From NCBI GenBank assembly GCA_040902845.1, contig JBBDWM010000016.1, positions 62,001-126,000 on the forward strand: a stretch of DNA of 64,000 nt, in the 5' to 3' direction. The notes beneath the pieces are model-generated. The model saw only the letters and a program-made list of their open reading frames with translations. It had not been told where the DNA came from and made no database searches. Below are positions 51,152 to 59,261 of this stretch, one piece after another; within the stretch, counting starts at the first letter, position 1; each line of letters begins with the position of its first letter. The stretch is from JALYNX01 sp040902845. GTDB taxonomy: Bacteria; Actinomycetota; Acidimicrobiia; Spongiisociales; ZC4RG35. Made by a program: the position numbers and the translations under genes.

Positions 51152-52351
51152 TCATGCAGTCTTTCTCGGCGGGTTGTAGAAGGGCATCCGGGTCACCTCG
51201 GCCTTCACCATGTCATAACGGTGGTCGATGGTGATTTCGAGACTGACCTTCGACCCGAGCTTGGCGTGCTCCGGCCGCACCCTTGCGATCCCGATATGTC
51301 GTTGCATCATCGGGGAGTATTCGAAGCTCGGGGTATAACCGATCTGTTTGACCTTGGCGTCGTAGAGCATCATCCCGCCATGTTCGGGGGTGTGGTCTTT
51401 GGGTGGGACCAGGCTCCGCTCGTTGTAGACCCGGTTCCAGTCCTCCCAATCCACCATGATCCCCACGGTCCGCCACCTCGAGGTTCCGTCGGCGAGCTCC
51501 TTCTCGATTGCTCTGCGCCCGATGAAGGCCCGGTCGTCGGTCTCGAGGTCACGCAACATCCACGACATCCCCAACTCGATGGGGGTGGTCCGCTGGTCAT
51601 CGTTCCAGGCGTAGCGGGAGGAATAGAAGTCGACGTCGATCAGGACCAGCCCGGCCTCGATGCGGCTGATGAGAAGGGCAGTCTGGCCGGCAGGGATGAC
51701 ACCCCACGGGGCGCCGACCTCCTCGACCGCGTCCCAAACGTCGAGCGCATCGCCACTTTCAACCCAGACCTCGTATCCGAGGTCGCCGGTGTAACCGGTG
51801 CGGGAAATGGTTACCGAAGCGTTGCCGATCTTGGCCGGGGTGAGGTGGAAGTAGCCGATGCCCTCCATCTCGGGGGCCAGTGTCTTGAGGATGTTCCGGG
51901 CGTAGGGCCCCTGGAGGGCGAGGGCGCCGTAGTCATCGGAGACATCGGTGATCTCCACAGACTCGTGCCCGATCAAATCCCGGAAATAGGCGAGGTTGGG
52001 CTCGGCGGCGGTGAGCAGGAACTCATCCTCGGAGAGGCGGAGAATGACGCCGTCCTCGACCACGTAGCCGGCGTCATCACACCAGATCGTGTAGTGAGCC
52101 TGACCGGGGCGGCATTTGCGGATGTCCCTAGCGAGGACGCCGGAAAGGAAATGCTCGCCATCGCGCCCGGTGATGCGGTACTTGTAGAGGGGAGAGGTGT
52201 CGATCATCGCCGCCGCATTGCGGATGGCGAAATACTCGAACTTCTCCGAGCTCTGATATTTGTCGGTGGCCAGGTACCCCGACCAGTGACTCCACAAACC
52301 AGTCTGGTTGGCGGCGCTGGTCCGCGGGTGAAACGGCGTCTCGCGGATCAA
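51152..52351 (-). CDS. GcvT-like aminomethyltransferase
   Basis: The protein is 399 aa. EYFAIRNAAAMIDTSPLYKY, VLARDIRKCRPGQAHYTIWC, LALQGPYARNILKTL, ISRTGYTGDLGYEVWV and IPAGQTALLISRIEAGLVL follow the GcvT/dimethylglycine-oxidase fold that binds tetrahydrofolate. The Asp in MIDTSP matches the catalytic Asp region. No gcvP or gcvH is near, so this is a stand-alone demethylase-type member (as in DMSP demethylase or glycine-betaine pathways). It heads the operon with the FAD oxidoreductase and shares its promoter region with the acyl-CoA dehydrogenase. Confidence 0.88.
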   Translation of the reverse strand: MIRETPFHPRTSAANQTGLWSHWSGYLATDKYQSSEKFEYFAIRNAAAMIDTSPLYKYRITGRDGEHFLSGVLARDIRKCRPGQAHYTIWCDDAGYVVEDGVILRLSEDEFLLTAAEPNLAYFRDLIGHESVEITDVSDDYGALALQGPYARNILKTLAPEMEGIGYFHLTPAKIGNASVTISRTGYTGDLGYEVWVESGDALDVWDAVEEVGAPWGVIPAGQTALLISRIEAGLVLIDVDFYSSRYAWNDDQRTTPIELGMSWMLRDLETDDRAFIGRRAIEKELADGTSRWRTVGIMVDWEDWNRVYNERSLVPPKDHTPEHGGMMLYDAKVKQIGYTPSFEYSPMMQRHIGIARVRPEHAKLGSKVSLEITIDHRYDMVKAEVTRMPFYNPPRKTA

Positions 52352-52423
52352 TGGCTACCTCGGGGTCGGTGGAGGCAGGTTAACCCGTCGGCGCAGGCCT
52401 CCGGTCGGGAAAGGAGGGGTTTT

Positions 52424-52439
52424 CTGAACCGTCGTTCAG
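52424..52439. promoter_or_regulatory. Putative TetR operator, site 1
   Basis: CTGAAC-CGTC-GTTCAG, perfect 6-bp arms. It lies 26 bp before the GTG of the acyl-CoA dehydrogenase gene and in the divergent promoter region of the GcvT-like operon. Confidence 0.7.
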
Positions 52440-52464
52440 GGTTCCGCTGCTACCGTCGAGGGTC

Positions 52465-53637
52465 GTGTCCACCTTCCTCACCTCTGCCGAACGTGTTCTG
52501 CAATCAAGGGCCCGAGACTTCATCGACGAGTTGATTCCCTACGAGGTCGAGGCCGAGATGAACCGGGGGGAGCTCTCTCCAGAGGTGGCCAAGAGCCATC
52601 ATGAGAAGGCTCGGGCGCTGGGGTTTCTCTCGATCAACATGCCGGAGCGGATGGGTGGCCCCGGATATGGGACGTTGGAGCAGGCGTTGATCCAGGAGCA
52701 GAGTGGTCGGGTGACCAATGCCCTGGGTTGGGTGGTCTCCACCGGGCCCTCATGGATCGCCGAAGTGGTCACTGATTATCAACTGGAGCGCTGGATTCGC
52801 CCCACGGTCGACGGTGACATCCACGAGTGCTACGCCATCACCGAGGAGGGCGCGGGATCGGATGTCGACGGGATCGAGGCCACCGCCAACCCCGCCGGCG
52901 AGGACTACGTGCTGAACGGAGTCAAATGGCATGTCACATCGGCCAACCTCGCCGCATACGTGTTCTTCCAGGCCAAGCTCACCGACGGTCCCAATGCTGG
53001 TCGACATGTCCTGTTCTTCGTCGACATGGACGCTCCGGGTGTCGAGTGTGTCCGGGTCCCCGAGTACAGCCACACCTACGGGCATCACCATTGGGAGATG
53101 AAGTTCACCGATGTTCGTGTGCCCAAGGAGAACCTGGTTGGCTCCGAGGGTGACGGGATGAGCTTCTCCCATGCCTGGTTCCGCTACGAGCGGCTGATGA
53201 TCGCCGCCCGCTGTTGTGGTGCGGCGGAGCGACTCATCGAGGAGGCCACCGCTTTCGCCGAGCAGCGGCAGGCATATGGGTCGAGCATCGCGGATTACCA
53301 GGCGATCCAGTTCATGCTCGCCGACTCACTCACCGAGTTGTGGGCGGCGCGGCTGATGACCTACGAGACCGCCCGCGGCATCGACGCCGGGGTCGATCTC
53401 AAGGTGCAACACGCCCAGTGCTCGATGGCCAAGCTGTACGCCTCGGAGATGGCGAACCGGGTGGCGGACCGGGCGGTTCAGATCTTCGGCGGCCGTGGCT
53501 TCATGCGGGAGAACGTTGCCGAGCGGTTCTTTCGGGAGCTCAGGGTGGACCGGATCTGGGAGGGCACGTCCGAGATCCAACGCATCATCATCGCCGACCA
53601 ACTCCGGAAACGGGGAGCGGCAACCCTGACCAACTGA
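52465..53637 (+). CDS. Acyl-CoA dehydrogenase
   Basis: The protein is 390 aa from a GTG. CYAITEEGAGSDVDGI is the FAD/substrate signature near residue 125. The C-terminal domain has FAEQRQAYGSSIADYQAIQF and AVQIFGGRGFMRENVAERFF, then DRIWEGTSEIQRIIIADQL, where the Glu is the usual catalytic base. A short acyl-CoA or a C4 trimethylamino-acyl-CoA (as in carnitine-type pathways) are both possible substrates. It is monocistronic and lies under operator site 1. Confidence 0.92.
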   Translation: MSTFLTSAERVLQSRARDFIDELIPYEVEAEMNRGELSPEVAKSHHEKARALGFLSINMPERMGGPGYGTLEQALIQEQSGRVTNALGWVVSTGPSWIAEVVTDYQLERWIRPTVDGDIHECYAITEEGAGSDVDGIEATANPAGEDYVLNGVKWHVTSANLAAYVFFQAKLTDGPNAGRHVLFFVDMDAPGVECVRVPEYSHTYGHHHWEMKFTDVRVPKENLVGSEGDGMSFSHAWFRYERLMIAARCCGAAERLIEEATAFAEQRQAYGSSIADYQAIQFMLADSLTELWAARLMTYETARGIDAGVDLKVQHAQCSMAKLYASEMANRVADRAVQIFGGRGFMRENVAERFFRELRVDRIWEGTSEIQRIIIADQLRKRGAATLTN

Positions 53638-53638
53638 T

Positions 53639-53687
53639 GCGTTCCTAATGCACGGCGTCACGTATATCGCGCGATCTGCATTCCGAA
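53639..53687 (-). repeat. GGCGTCACG-family palindrome, copy B
   Basis: GCGTTCCTAATGCACGGCGT then CACGTATATCGCGCGAT and TGCATTCCGAAT. It is the mirror image of copy C: both have the TTCCTAATG side facing outward from the DUF1801 gene. It begins 1 bp after the acyl-CoA dehydrogenase stop. Confidence 0.65.
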
Positions 53688-54119
53688 TCAGTCGTGGGCG
53701 GCGATCCTCATGTTGACAGAGGCGATGGATTCCGCGATCAACTTCTCCAAGACTATGCGGTCGATGTCGGCGAGCCGTTTCACATAGAGACACGATTTGC
53801 CTGTGCTGTGCTTTCCCAGCCCGGAGAGCAATGTGTCGTACCCGACGAACCCGTCCATGAGGTAAAGGGTCAATGTCTTCTTGCGCGGTGAAAACCCGAC
53901 TTTGAACCATTCGGCGGCACCGGATCGGTTCTGGTAGGGGTAGCTGCCGAAGCCAACGATGCTCGATCCCCACATTTGGGGCTTCTCCCCGGTGAGAGCT
54001 CCCATGAGCTTCGTCAGTTCCTTCGAATCCCGACGCTGGGTCTCGTCGTCAATGCCAGTTAGAAACTCGGCAACGCTGGCATTGGTTTTCTGGGTCTTCA
54101 GCTCGGCCAATCGGGCCAA
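53688..54119 (-). CDS. DUF1801 family protein
   Basis: The protein is 143 aa. VAEFLTGIDDETQRRDSKEL, GEKPQMWGSSIVGFGSYPYQ, GFSPRKKTLTLYLMDGF and GKSCLYVKRLADIDRIVLEK are typical of DUF1801 (YdhG-like, frataxin-like fold). Function unknown. It starts with an ATG at 54119 and is flanked by two mirror-image palindromes. Confidence 0.88.
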   Translation of the reverse strand: MARLAELKTQKTNASVAEFLTGIDDETQRRDSKELTKLMGALTGEKPQMWGSSIVGFGSYPYQNRSGAAEWFKVGFSPRKKTLTLYLMDGFVGYDTLLSGLGKHSTGKSCLYVKRLADIDRIVLEKLIAESIASVNMRIAAHD

Positions 54120-54135
54120 CCTATCAATTCTGTAT

Positions 54136-54175
54136 GCACGGCGTCACGGATGCGTGACGCCGAACATTAGGAACG
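54136..54175 (+). repeat. GGCGTCACG-family palindrome, copy C
   Basis: GCACGGCGTCACGGATGCGT followed by GACGCCGAACATTAGGAACG. The inner GGCGTCACG and CGTGACGCC form a 9-bp stem around GATG. It lies 7 bp from the end of the Rieske oxygenase gene. Confidence 0.7.
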
Positions 54176-54181
54176 AGGGGT

Positions 54182-55360
54182 CTAGTGCAGTTCGCGCTGG
54201 GGGACGGTGGGCACGACCATGCCCTCCCCCAGGTAGAGACGGGCCATGACCCCGAGGAACTGGTACACGGTTCCCTCCCACCGGCTGAGCGGTCCCGGCC
54301 GATAACCCCGATTGCGGATCCCGCGCTGTACCCCTTCACAGGCCGACCAGTCCTCGCGGTTGGTGATGTCCCAAAAGTCCGTGGCGTATGCCGGGTCGAA
54401 ATCAGGGCGCTCGAAGGCCTCCGGCGGGAACAGCCAGGCACACTCGATATGGGTCCGGTCCACGTCGACCGGGGTCAGGCGGTGGGTCATCACATAGTCG
54501 GGATGAATCGAGAGCAACAGGTTTGGCGCCACTGTGATGTACCACACCTGACGGGCCAGTTCGTCGTCGATATGGCGGAAATTGACTCCATTGGAGTTGC
54601 CGTCCAAGGACATGGTGACCGCATGCTCCTTGAGGTCCATGGTCCCGCCCAGCCACATGCCGGTCGGGATGTGGTCGAAGCCACTGTCCGGCGGGGTCAC
54701 CTCGCAGAGCTCGGGATGGATCGTGGAGCAGTGGTAGCACTCGTTGTAGTTCTCAACAACGACCTTCCAGTTGGCGTCGACGTCATAGGAGTGGGAGGCG
54801 GCAGTGACCAGGCGTTCCGGCTCGTACGGAGCGATGATCTCGGCAAGATTGCCGAATTGGGCATCGAGGGGTTGCGATGTGCCGGAGAGGTCGACGAAGA
54901 CCCAACCCCCGTAGACGCCGAGTCGAATTGAGATCAGCGGGAACTCGGTGGTCTCGAACGTCGGGTTTTGGGTGAAGGTGGGTGCGGTCCGGAGACTGCC
55001 ATCGAAGCGATAGGACCAGGAGTGGTAGGGGCACCGGATGAGACGGACATCGATGGCGTCACCGACCGGAGCCAACTCGTGACCCCGATGCCGACACACA
55101 TTGGAGAAGGCGCGCAGGATCCCTTCCTCATCACGCACCAGCAGGACACTCTCCTCGCCAAGTTCGATGGCCCGAACCTGGCGCGGGGCTACCAACTCTT
55201 CGAGACGCCCGACACATACCCAGGTGCTCTGCCACAGGTTTTCCCTTTCCCAGGCCAGCACTTCGTGAGAGGTGTAAGCCGCCGCCGGGAGGGTCAGATT
55301 GGCGCCAAAGGGCTCGATGACCTTGCGGAGCTGGTCTTGGTCGAGCGGCGCCGTATTCAT
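54182..55360 (-). CDS. Rieske non-haem iron oxygenase, alpha subunit (GbcA-like)
   Basis: The protein is 392 aa. The Rieske cluster is CRHRGHEL (Cys, His) and CPYHSWSYRFDG (Cys, His) at about residues 88-115. The catalytic iron site is NYNECYHCSTIHPEL (two His), with a later Asp in FDPAYATDFWDITN. NYNECYHC is characteristic of the glycine-betaine, choline and carnitine monooxygenase group rather than of aromatic-ring dioxygenases. It needs an electron-donating reductase, which is not in the window unless the FAD enzymes nearby serve. It is divergent from the aminotransferase gene over a TetR site. Confidence 0.9.
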   Translation of the reverse strand: MNTAPLDQDQLRKVIEPFGANLTLPAAAYTSHEVLAWERENLWQSTWVCVGRLEELVAPRQVRAIELGEESVLLVRDEEGILRAFSNVCRHRGHELAPVGDAIDVRLIRCPYHSWSYRFDGSLRTAPTFTQNPTFETTEFPLISIRLGVYGGWVFVDLSGTSQPLDAQFGNLAEIIAPYEPERLVTAASHSYDVDANWKVVVENYNECYHCSTIHPELCEVTPPDSGFDHIPTGMWLGGTMDLKEHAVTMSLDGNSNGVNFRHIDDELARQVWYITVAPNLLLSIHPDYVMTHRLTPVDVDRTHIECAWLFPPEAFERPDFDPAYATDFWDITNREDWSACEGVQRGIRNRGYRPGPLSRWEGTVYQFLGVMARLYLGEGMVVPTVPQRELH

Positions 55361-55451
55361 CGATCTTCCCCTTCTTCTCGGTCGGTGAACGTGGAGGCAG
55401 CGGTGCTGATCCGCCAGAATCGACGGGCAGGCGTTCAGTCGCCAGTGTATC

Positions 55452-55467
55452 CTGAACGGCGAGTCAG
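55452..55467. promoter_or_regulatory. Putative TetR operator, site 2
   Basis: CTGAAC-GGCG-AGTCAG, left arm perfect, right arm degenerate. A further GTTCAG half-site lies at 55433. It is between the divergent Rieske oxygenase and aminotransferase genes. Confidence 0.55.
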
Positions 55468-55490
55468 ATTACCCGAAAGGAAGGTGGCTC

Positions 55491-56855
55491 ATGTCCCCCG
55501 CGCAGGATCAGGTCTCGATTCTCGACGACTTGGTCGCAAGAGAGGAGCGGACTTTTCTCGATCGGGCACCGAAAGCGACCGAGCTGGGCCTTCGGGCCAG
55601 CAAGTCACTCGCAGGTGGCGTCACCTCGAGCTGGCAGATCTCCGAGCCCCAGCCAATCTGGATCGATCGTGGGCTTGGATCCAAGGTTTGGGACGTCGAC
55701 GGAAACGAATACGTCGACCTTCACGATGGGTATGGCGCCATGCTCGCCGGTCATGCCCACCCTGCCATCGTGGCTGCCGTCTCTGAGCGGGTCCGGAAAG
55801 GAACCCACTTCGCCCAGCCGACGGCCGACGCCATCGTGGTCGCCGAGGAGCTCTCGGCCAGCTATGGGTTCCCGTTGTGGCGATTTGGCAACTCGGGCAC
55901 CGAAGCCACCATGGACGCCGTCCACTTGATGCGTGTCGTCACCGGCCGCGACCTGATCATCAAGTTCGAAGGCGGCTATCACGGTCATCACGATTCGGTC
56001 ATGGTCTCGGTGTGGAATGAGGTGGACCTGGGCTCAGCCAAGAAACCGCGGAGTGTTGCCGCCGGTGGCGGCATACCCCAGGCCATGGTTGATCTGACTC
56101 TCGTAGCAACCTACAACGACCTCGAGGTGGTCAGCCGGCTGTTCGACGAGAACCCAGGCAAAGTCGCCGGAGTGATAGTCGAGCCCATCCTCCAGAACTG
56201 TGGTGTTCTCCTCCCAGAAGACGGGTTTCTCCAAGGTCTCCGCGACCTCACCCGCAAACACAGCGCCATGCTCACCTTCGACGAGGTCAAAACCGGTCTC
56301 ACGTTGGGCAAGGGGGGAGCGATTCGCCGGTACGGCGTCCAGCCCGACATCGTCTGTCTGGCCAAGGCCCTCGGTGGTGGCCTTCCCATCTCGGCGATCG
56401 GAGGGACCATGGAGGTCATGGGTCACATCGTCGACGGCACCTACGAGCAGGTTGGGACGTTCAACGGAAATCCTCTGAGTCTGGCCGGAGCCCGGGCGAT
56501 GTTGACCGAGGTGATGGTGGAGGATGCCTATCGGCATCTCGAGCAGCTCCAGAACCGGATGGAAAAGGGCGCCAACGAGGTGGTGGGACGTCACGGGCTG
56601 GTCGCCCATGTCGCCACTGCCGGAGCCAAGGGCAGTGTCATCTACTCGGCGGAACCGCTGCGGAGCTATCGAGACTTTCTCGCGGTCGACGGTCGATACT
56701 CCCAGGCCGCCTGGCTCTACCAGTACAACCGGGGCGTCTTTTTGCCCCCGTGGAGCAAGGGCGAGCAGTGGTTGCTCTCGGTCCAGCACACCGAGGACGA
56801 TGTTGATCGATATCTGGAGACATTGGATGGCTTTGCCGACGTCATCACCCGATGA
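55491..56855 (+). CDS. Class III PLP aminotransferase (HemL-like)
   Basis: The protein is 454 aa with GAAAGGAAGG before the ATG. AGGVTSSWQI, VDGNEYVDLHDGYGAMLAGH, FGNSGTEATMDAVHLMRVVT, FEGGYHGHHDSVMVSV, LTFDEVKTGLTLGKGG and CLAKALGGGLPISAIGG (Schiff-base Lys) are the class III order, closest to glutamate-1-semialdehyde aminomutase-like catabolic enzymes. The rest of haem synthesis is absent. A role in moving the amino group of the imported compound is more likely. It forms an operon with the ABC ATPase gene 24 bp downstream. Confidence 0.9.
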   Translation: MSPAQDQVSILDDLVAREERTFLDRAPKATELGLRASKSLAGGVTSSWQISEPQPIWIDRGLGSKVWDVDGNEYVDLHDGYGAMLAGHAHPAIVAAVSERVRKGTHFAQPTADAIVVAEELSASYGFPLWRFGNSGTEATMDAVHLMRVVTGRDLIIKFEGGYHGHHDSVMVSVWNEVDLGSAKKPRSVAAGGGIPQAMVDLTLVATYNDLEVVSRLFDENPGKVAGVIVEPILQNCGVLLPEDGFLQGLRDLTRKHSAMLTFDEVKTGLTLGKGGAIRRYGVQPDIVCLAKALGGGLPISAIGGTMEVMGHIVDGTYEQVGTFNGNPLSLAGARAMLTEVMVEDAYRHLEQLQNRMEKGANEVVGRHGLVAHVATAGAKGSVIYSAEPLRSYRDFLAVDGRYSQAAWLYQYNRGVFLPPWSKGEQWLLSVQHTEDDVDRYLETLDGFADVITR

Positions 56856-56879
56856 GTGGGTCGTAGACTCGCCCGGCTG

Positions 56880-57989
56880 ATGAGCGGTGTCGTTGAACTG
56901 GTCGACCTGGAGAAGTCCTTCGGTGACGTGCCGGCGGTGGATCGGATCAACCTGAGGATCGAGGACGGCGAGTTCTTCTCCCTTCTCGGCCCATCGGGTT
57001 GTGGCAAGACCACCACGCTTCGCCTTATCGCTGGGTTCGAGCGCCCCGACGCCGGAGCTATCCTGATCGATGGTGTCGACCAGGCTGGGACGCCGCCCCA
57101 CAAACGTCCGGTGAACACGGTGTTTCAGAGCTATGCGCTGTTCCCCCACATGGACGTGGCCGCCAATGTCGCTTTTGGCCTTCGCTATCAGAACGCGACC
57201 AAGGCCGAGCAGAACAAGCGGGTGGGCGACGCCCTGGAGCAGGTGAGGCTGACCGGCATGGAGTCCCGGAGGCCGACGCAACTCTCCGGCGGACAACAGC
57301 AACGGGTGGCACTGGCTCGCTCGCTGGTGCTCAACCCTTCGGTGCTGCTCCTCGACGAACCACTGGGTGCCTTGGACGCCAAGCTGCGCAAGGCGCTCCA
57401 AGTCGAGCTGAAGCGCCTCCAAGAGGATCTGGAGATCACGTTCATCTACGTGACCCATGACCAGGACGAGGCACTCACCATGTCCGACCGGATGGCCGTG
57501 ATGACAGAGGGCAAGGTCGAGCAACTCGGGACTCCTTCCGAGGTCTACGAGATACCCACCTCCAGCTATATCGCCGATTTCCTCGGGGTTTCCAACCTGA
57601 TGTACGCCGATGCCGTCGGAGCAGGGCGGATCTCACTGGCCGGACGAGAGCTGAGTTGTGTCGACAAGGACGGCGCCTCCGGTGAGGTAACGGTGAGTAT
57701 CCGACCGGAGCGGGTCGAGATCCACCCTCCCGACCACACCGGCGACAATCTCTTGTTTGGTGAGATCGAACGGGTGGTCTTCGCCGGCCCGCTGCTCAAC
57801 GTCCTGGTCACAGTGGAGGAGGTGGGGACGATTCAGGTGACCGTTCCCAACCAGGGCGGGACTTTCCGTTGGGACTGGCCGGACAAGGTGGCGCTTCACT
57901 TCCCGACTCAGTCGCTTCGGATCGTCTCGGAGACCGGGACCGCCACCGAGGAGCTAGACGTTGATGTGGAGGAAGAAGAGGGGGCGTAG
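56880..57989 (+). CDS. potA: PotA-like ABC transporter ATP-binding protein
   Basis: The protein is 369 aa from the ATG at 56880. Walker A LLGPSGCGKTTTLRLIAG, Q-loop FQSYALFPHM, signature LSGGQQQRVALARSLVL, Walker B LLLDEPLGALD and switch His THDQDEALTM are all intact. The C-terminal TOBE domain starts near residue 275. It powers uptake with the permeases and binding protein encoded at 59929-63088 on the other strand. The substrate is of the polyamine/betaine type, but the Pot name reflects family only. The last 82 bp overlap the end of the WYL regulator gene. Confidence 0.9.
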   Translation: MSGVVELVDLEKSFGDVPAVDRINLRIEDGEFFSLLGPSGCGKTTTLRLIAGFERPDAGAILIDGVDQAGTPPHKRPVNTVFQSYALFPHMDVAANVAFGLRYQNATKAEQNKRVGDALEQVRLTGMESRRPTQLSGGQQQRVALARSLVLNPSVLLLDEPLGALDAKLRKALQVELKRLQEDLEITFIYVTHDQDEALTMSDRMAVMTEGKVEQLGTPSEVYEIPTSSYIADFLGVSNLMYADAVGAGRISLAGRELSCVDKDGASGEVTVSIRPERVEIHPPDHTGDNLLFGEIERVVFAGPLLNVLVTVEEVGTIQVTVPNQGGTFRWDWPDKVALHFPTQSLRIVSETGTATEELDVDVEEEEGA

Positions 57990-58927
57990 GCCGCAACAAG
58001 GTTCGCGCCGATCCTCCTCAGCTCGGCTTCCAACTCCAGCGGCTCCTCGACCACGAAGTCCCAGGGCAATCCGAGCAGATACCGGGCCAGCCAGTTCATG
58101 TCGTCGGCTCCGACGGTCAATCGGCACTGGTCGGCATCAACGGTCTCCAATGCACCGACTGTGGTCGGGATCACCTGACGCGCCCGCTCGATCGACGTCT
58201 GTAGGCGAATCACACCCCGGTGGGTGTAGACGTCGATGGCCACACCACGTTGGACCAGTTCCACGGGATCGGGCTCCGGGCGACGGGTGGACTGCATTCC
58301 GGTCGCCTTCAGAGCTGATACTCGGTCGAGTCTGAAGGTGCGCCAGTCGTCACGATCGAGGTCGAAGGCGACCAGATACCAACGCCGTCCGGTGTGGACC
58401 AGACGCAACGGCTCGGCATGTCGCTTCGAAGATCGGCCCTCGCCGTCGGTGTACCCGAACCGAAGCCGTTCTCGACTGCGAGCGGCGGATGCGGCAACGG
58501 CCAGGGCATTGTGATCAGCCCGCGAGGCCGAGGTGGAGACAGTGGAAACGGTCGCCACGGAGATGTCTTCGAGCCGGGTCCGAAGCCGTGGCGGTAGGAC
58601 GTGCTCCAGTTTGGACAGGGCGGACAATGACGCTTCCTCCAGACCGCCAACCGCGGTTGCTGCGGCGACACGTAAGCCCAGAGCCACCGCCAGTGCCTCT
58701 TCGTCGTCGAGAAGGAGTGGTGGGAGCTTGCCTCCCGCTCCCAACCGGTATCCGCCTCCTGGCCCGGCCACCGCCGCGACCGGGTAGCCGAGATCACGCA
58801 GCCTGGTTATGTCACGTCTGACCGTTCGCGGGGTGACCTCGAGTCTGCGGGCGAGGTCTTGGGCGGTCCAGTCGATCCGCCCTTCCAGCAAGCCTAGGAG
58901 TTTGAGAAGCCGTTCGGCGCTGTCCAT
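57908..58927 (-). CDS. HTH-WYL transcription regulator
   Basis: The protein is 339 aa. The N-terminal winged helix is LLGLLEGRIDWTAQDLARRL, EVTPRTVRRDITRLRDLGYP. The WYL domain has RHAEPLRLVHTGRRWYLVAF and DRDDWRTFRLDRVSAL, and a C-terminal WCX extension follows. Its last ~27 residues are a Ser-rich tail read from DNA antisense to the end of the ABC ATPase gene. It has a perfect palindrome just upstream and probably represses itself. Confidence 0.93.
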   Translation of the reverse strand: MDSAERLLKLLGLLEGRIDWTAQDLARRLEVTPRTVRRDITRLRDLGYPVAAVAGPGGGYRLGAGGKLPPLLLDDEEALAVALGLRVAAATAVGGLEEASLSALSKLEHVLPPRLRTRLEDISVATVSTVSTSASRADHNALAVAASAARSRERLRFGYTDGEGRSSKRHAEPLRLVHTGRRWYLVAFDLDRDDWRTFRLDRVSALKATGMQSTRRPEPDPVELVQRGVAIDVYTHRGVIRLQTSIERARQVIPTTVGALETVDADQCRLTVGADDMNWLARYLLGLPWDFVVEEPLELEAELRRIGANLVAAYAPSSSSTSTSSSSVAVPVSETIRSD

Positions 58928-58948
58928 CTGATGGTCATTTTATCGATT

Positions 58949-58971
58949 ATGCGGACAGAAGCTGTCCGCAT
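58949..58971 (-). promoter_or_regulatory. Operator of the WYL regulator gene
   Basis: ATGCGGACAG-AAG-CTGTCCGCAT: perfect 10-bp arms, 3-bp spacer, 22 bp before the ATG. TAAAAT, a likely -10 box, lies between it and the start. It is the best-formed palindrome in the window. Confidence 0.85.
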
Positions 58972-58996
58972 TTCCTCGTACGCTGATCGAAGGTCG

Positions 58997-59043
58997 AAAT
59001 TGGGTTCCACAGGGGTCACATTCGGACCTGTGGCTCCCAATTA
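58997..59043 (-). repeat. 47-bp dispersed palindromic repeat, copy 5
   Basis: Plus strand AAATTGGGT ... CACAGGGGTCACATTCGGAC ... TCCCAATTA. Same orientation as copy 2, with nearly the same core (GGGTCACATTCGGACCTGT), though 37 kb away. Confidence 0.88.
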
Positions 59044-59070
59044 GGTAGGTCCACGAGAAGGGAGATTGAG

Positions 59071-59259
59071 ATGCATCCGTTCATGAGTTATGAGGTAGCG
59101 AGGGGCATCGTTGAGGAGAGGAGGGCCATCTCGGAAAGGAGATCCCGGTGGCGTCGCGTAGAGCGTGAGGAGGCTCCACCACTACCGTCGTGGGACGCCG
59201 AGGTCATTCAACTCCTGGCGAGGGACAACGAAGGCGAACAAGAGAAGGTCGGTGCCTGA
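59071..59259 (+). CDS. Small hydrophilic protein
   Basis: The protein is 62 aa with AAGGGAGATTGAG before the ATG. It is charged and helical (GIVEERRAISERRSRWRRVE), with no membrane segment. Two bp separate it from the GTG of the acetyltransferase gene, so the two may be one unit. Function unknown. Confidence 0.5.
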   Translation: MHPFMSYEVARGIVEERRAISERRSRWRRVEREEAPPLPSWDAEVIQLLARDNEGEQEKVGA

Positions 59260-59261
59260 GA

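Larger units (their letters stand above)
53639..54175. mobile_element. Candidate one-gene cassette: DUF1801 gene between inverted palindromic repeats
   Basis: Left end CGTTCCTAATG, right end CATTAGGAACG. The repeat pair (copies B and C, about 40-50 bp each, diverged) encloses only the DUF1801 gene and lies between two genes of a catabolic cluster that it has nothing obvious to do with. There is no transposase and I see no clear target-site duplication. Two bidirectional terminators are the simpler alternative. Confidence 0.35.
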
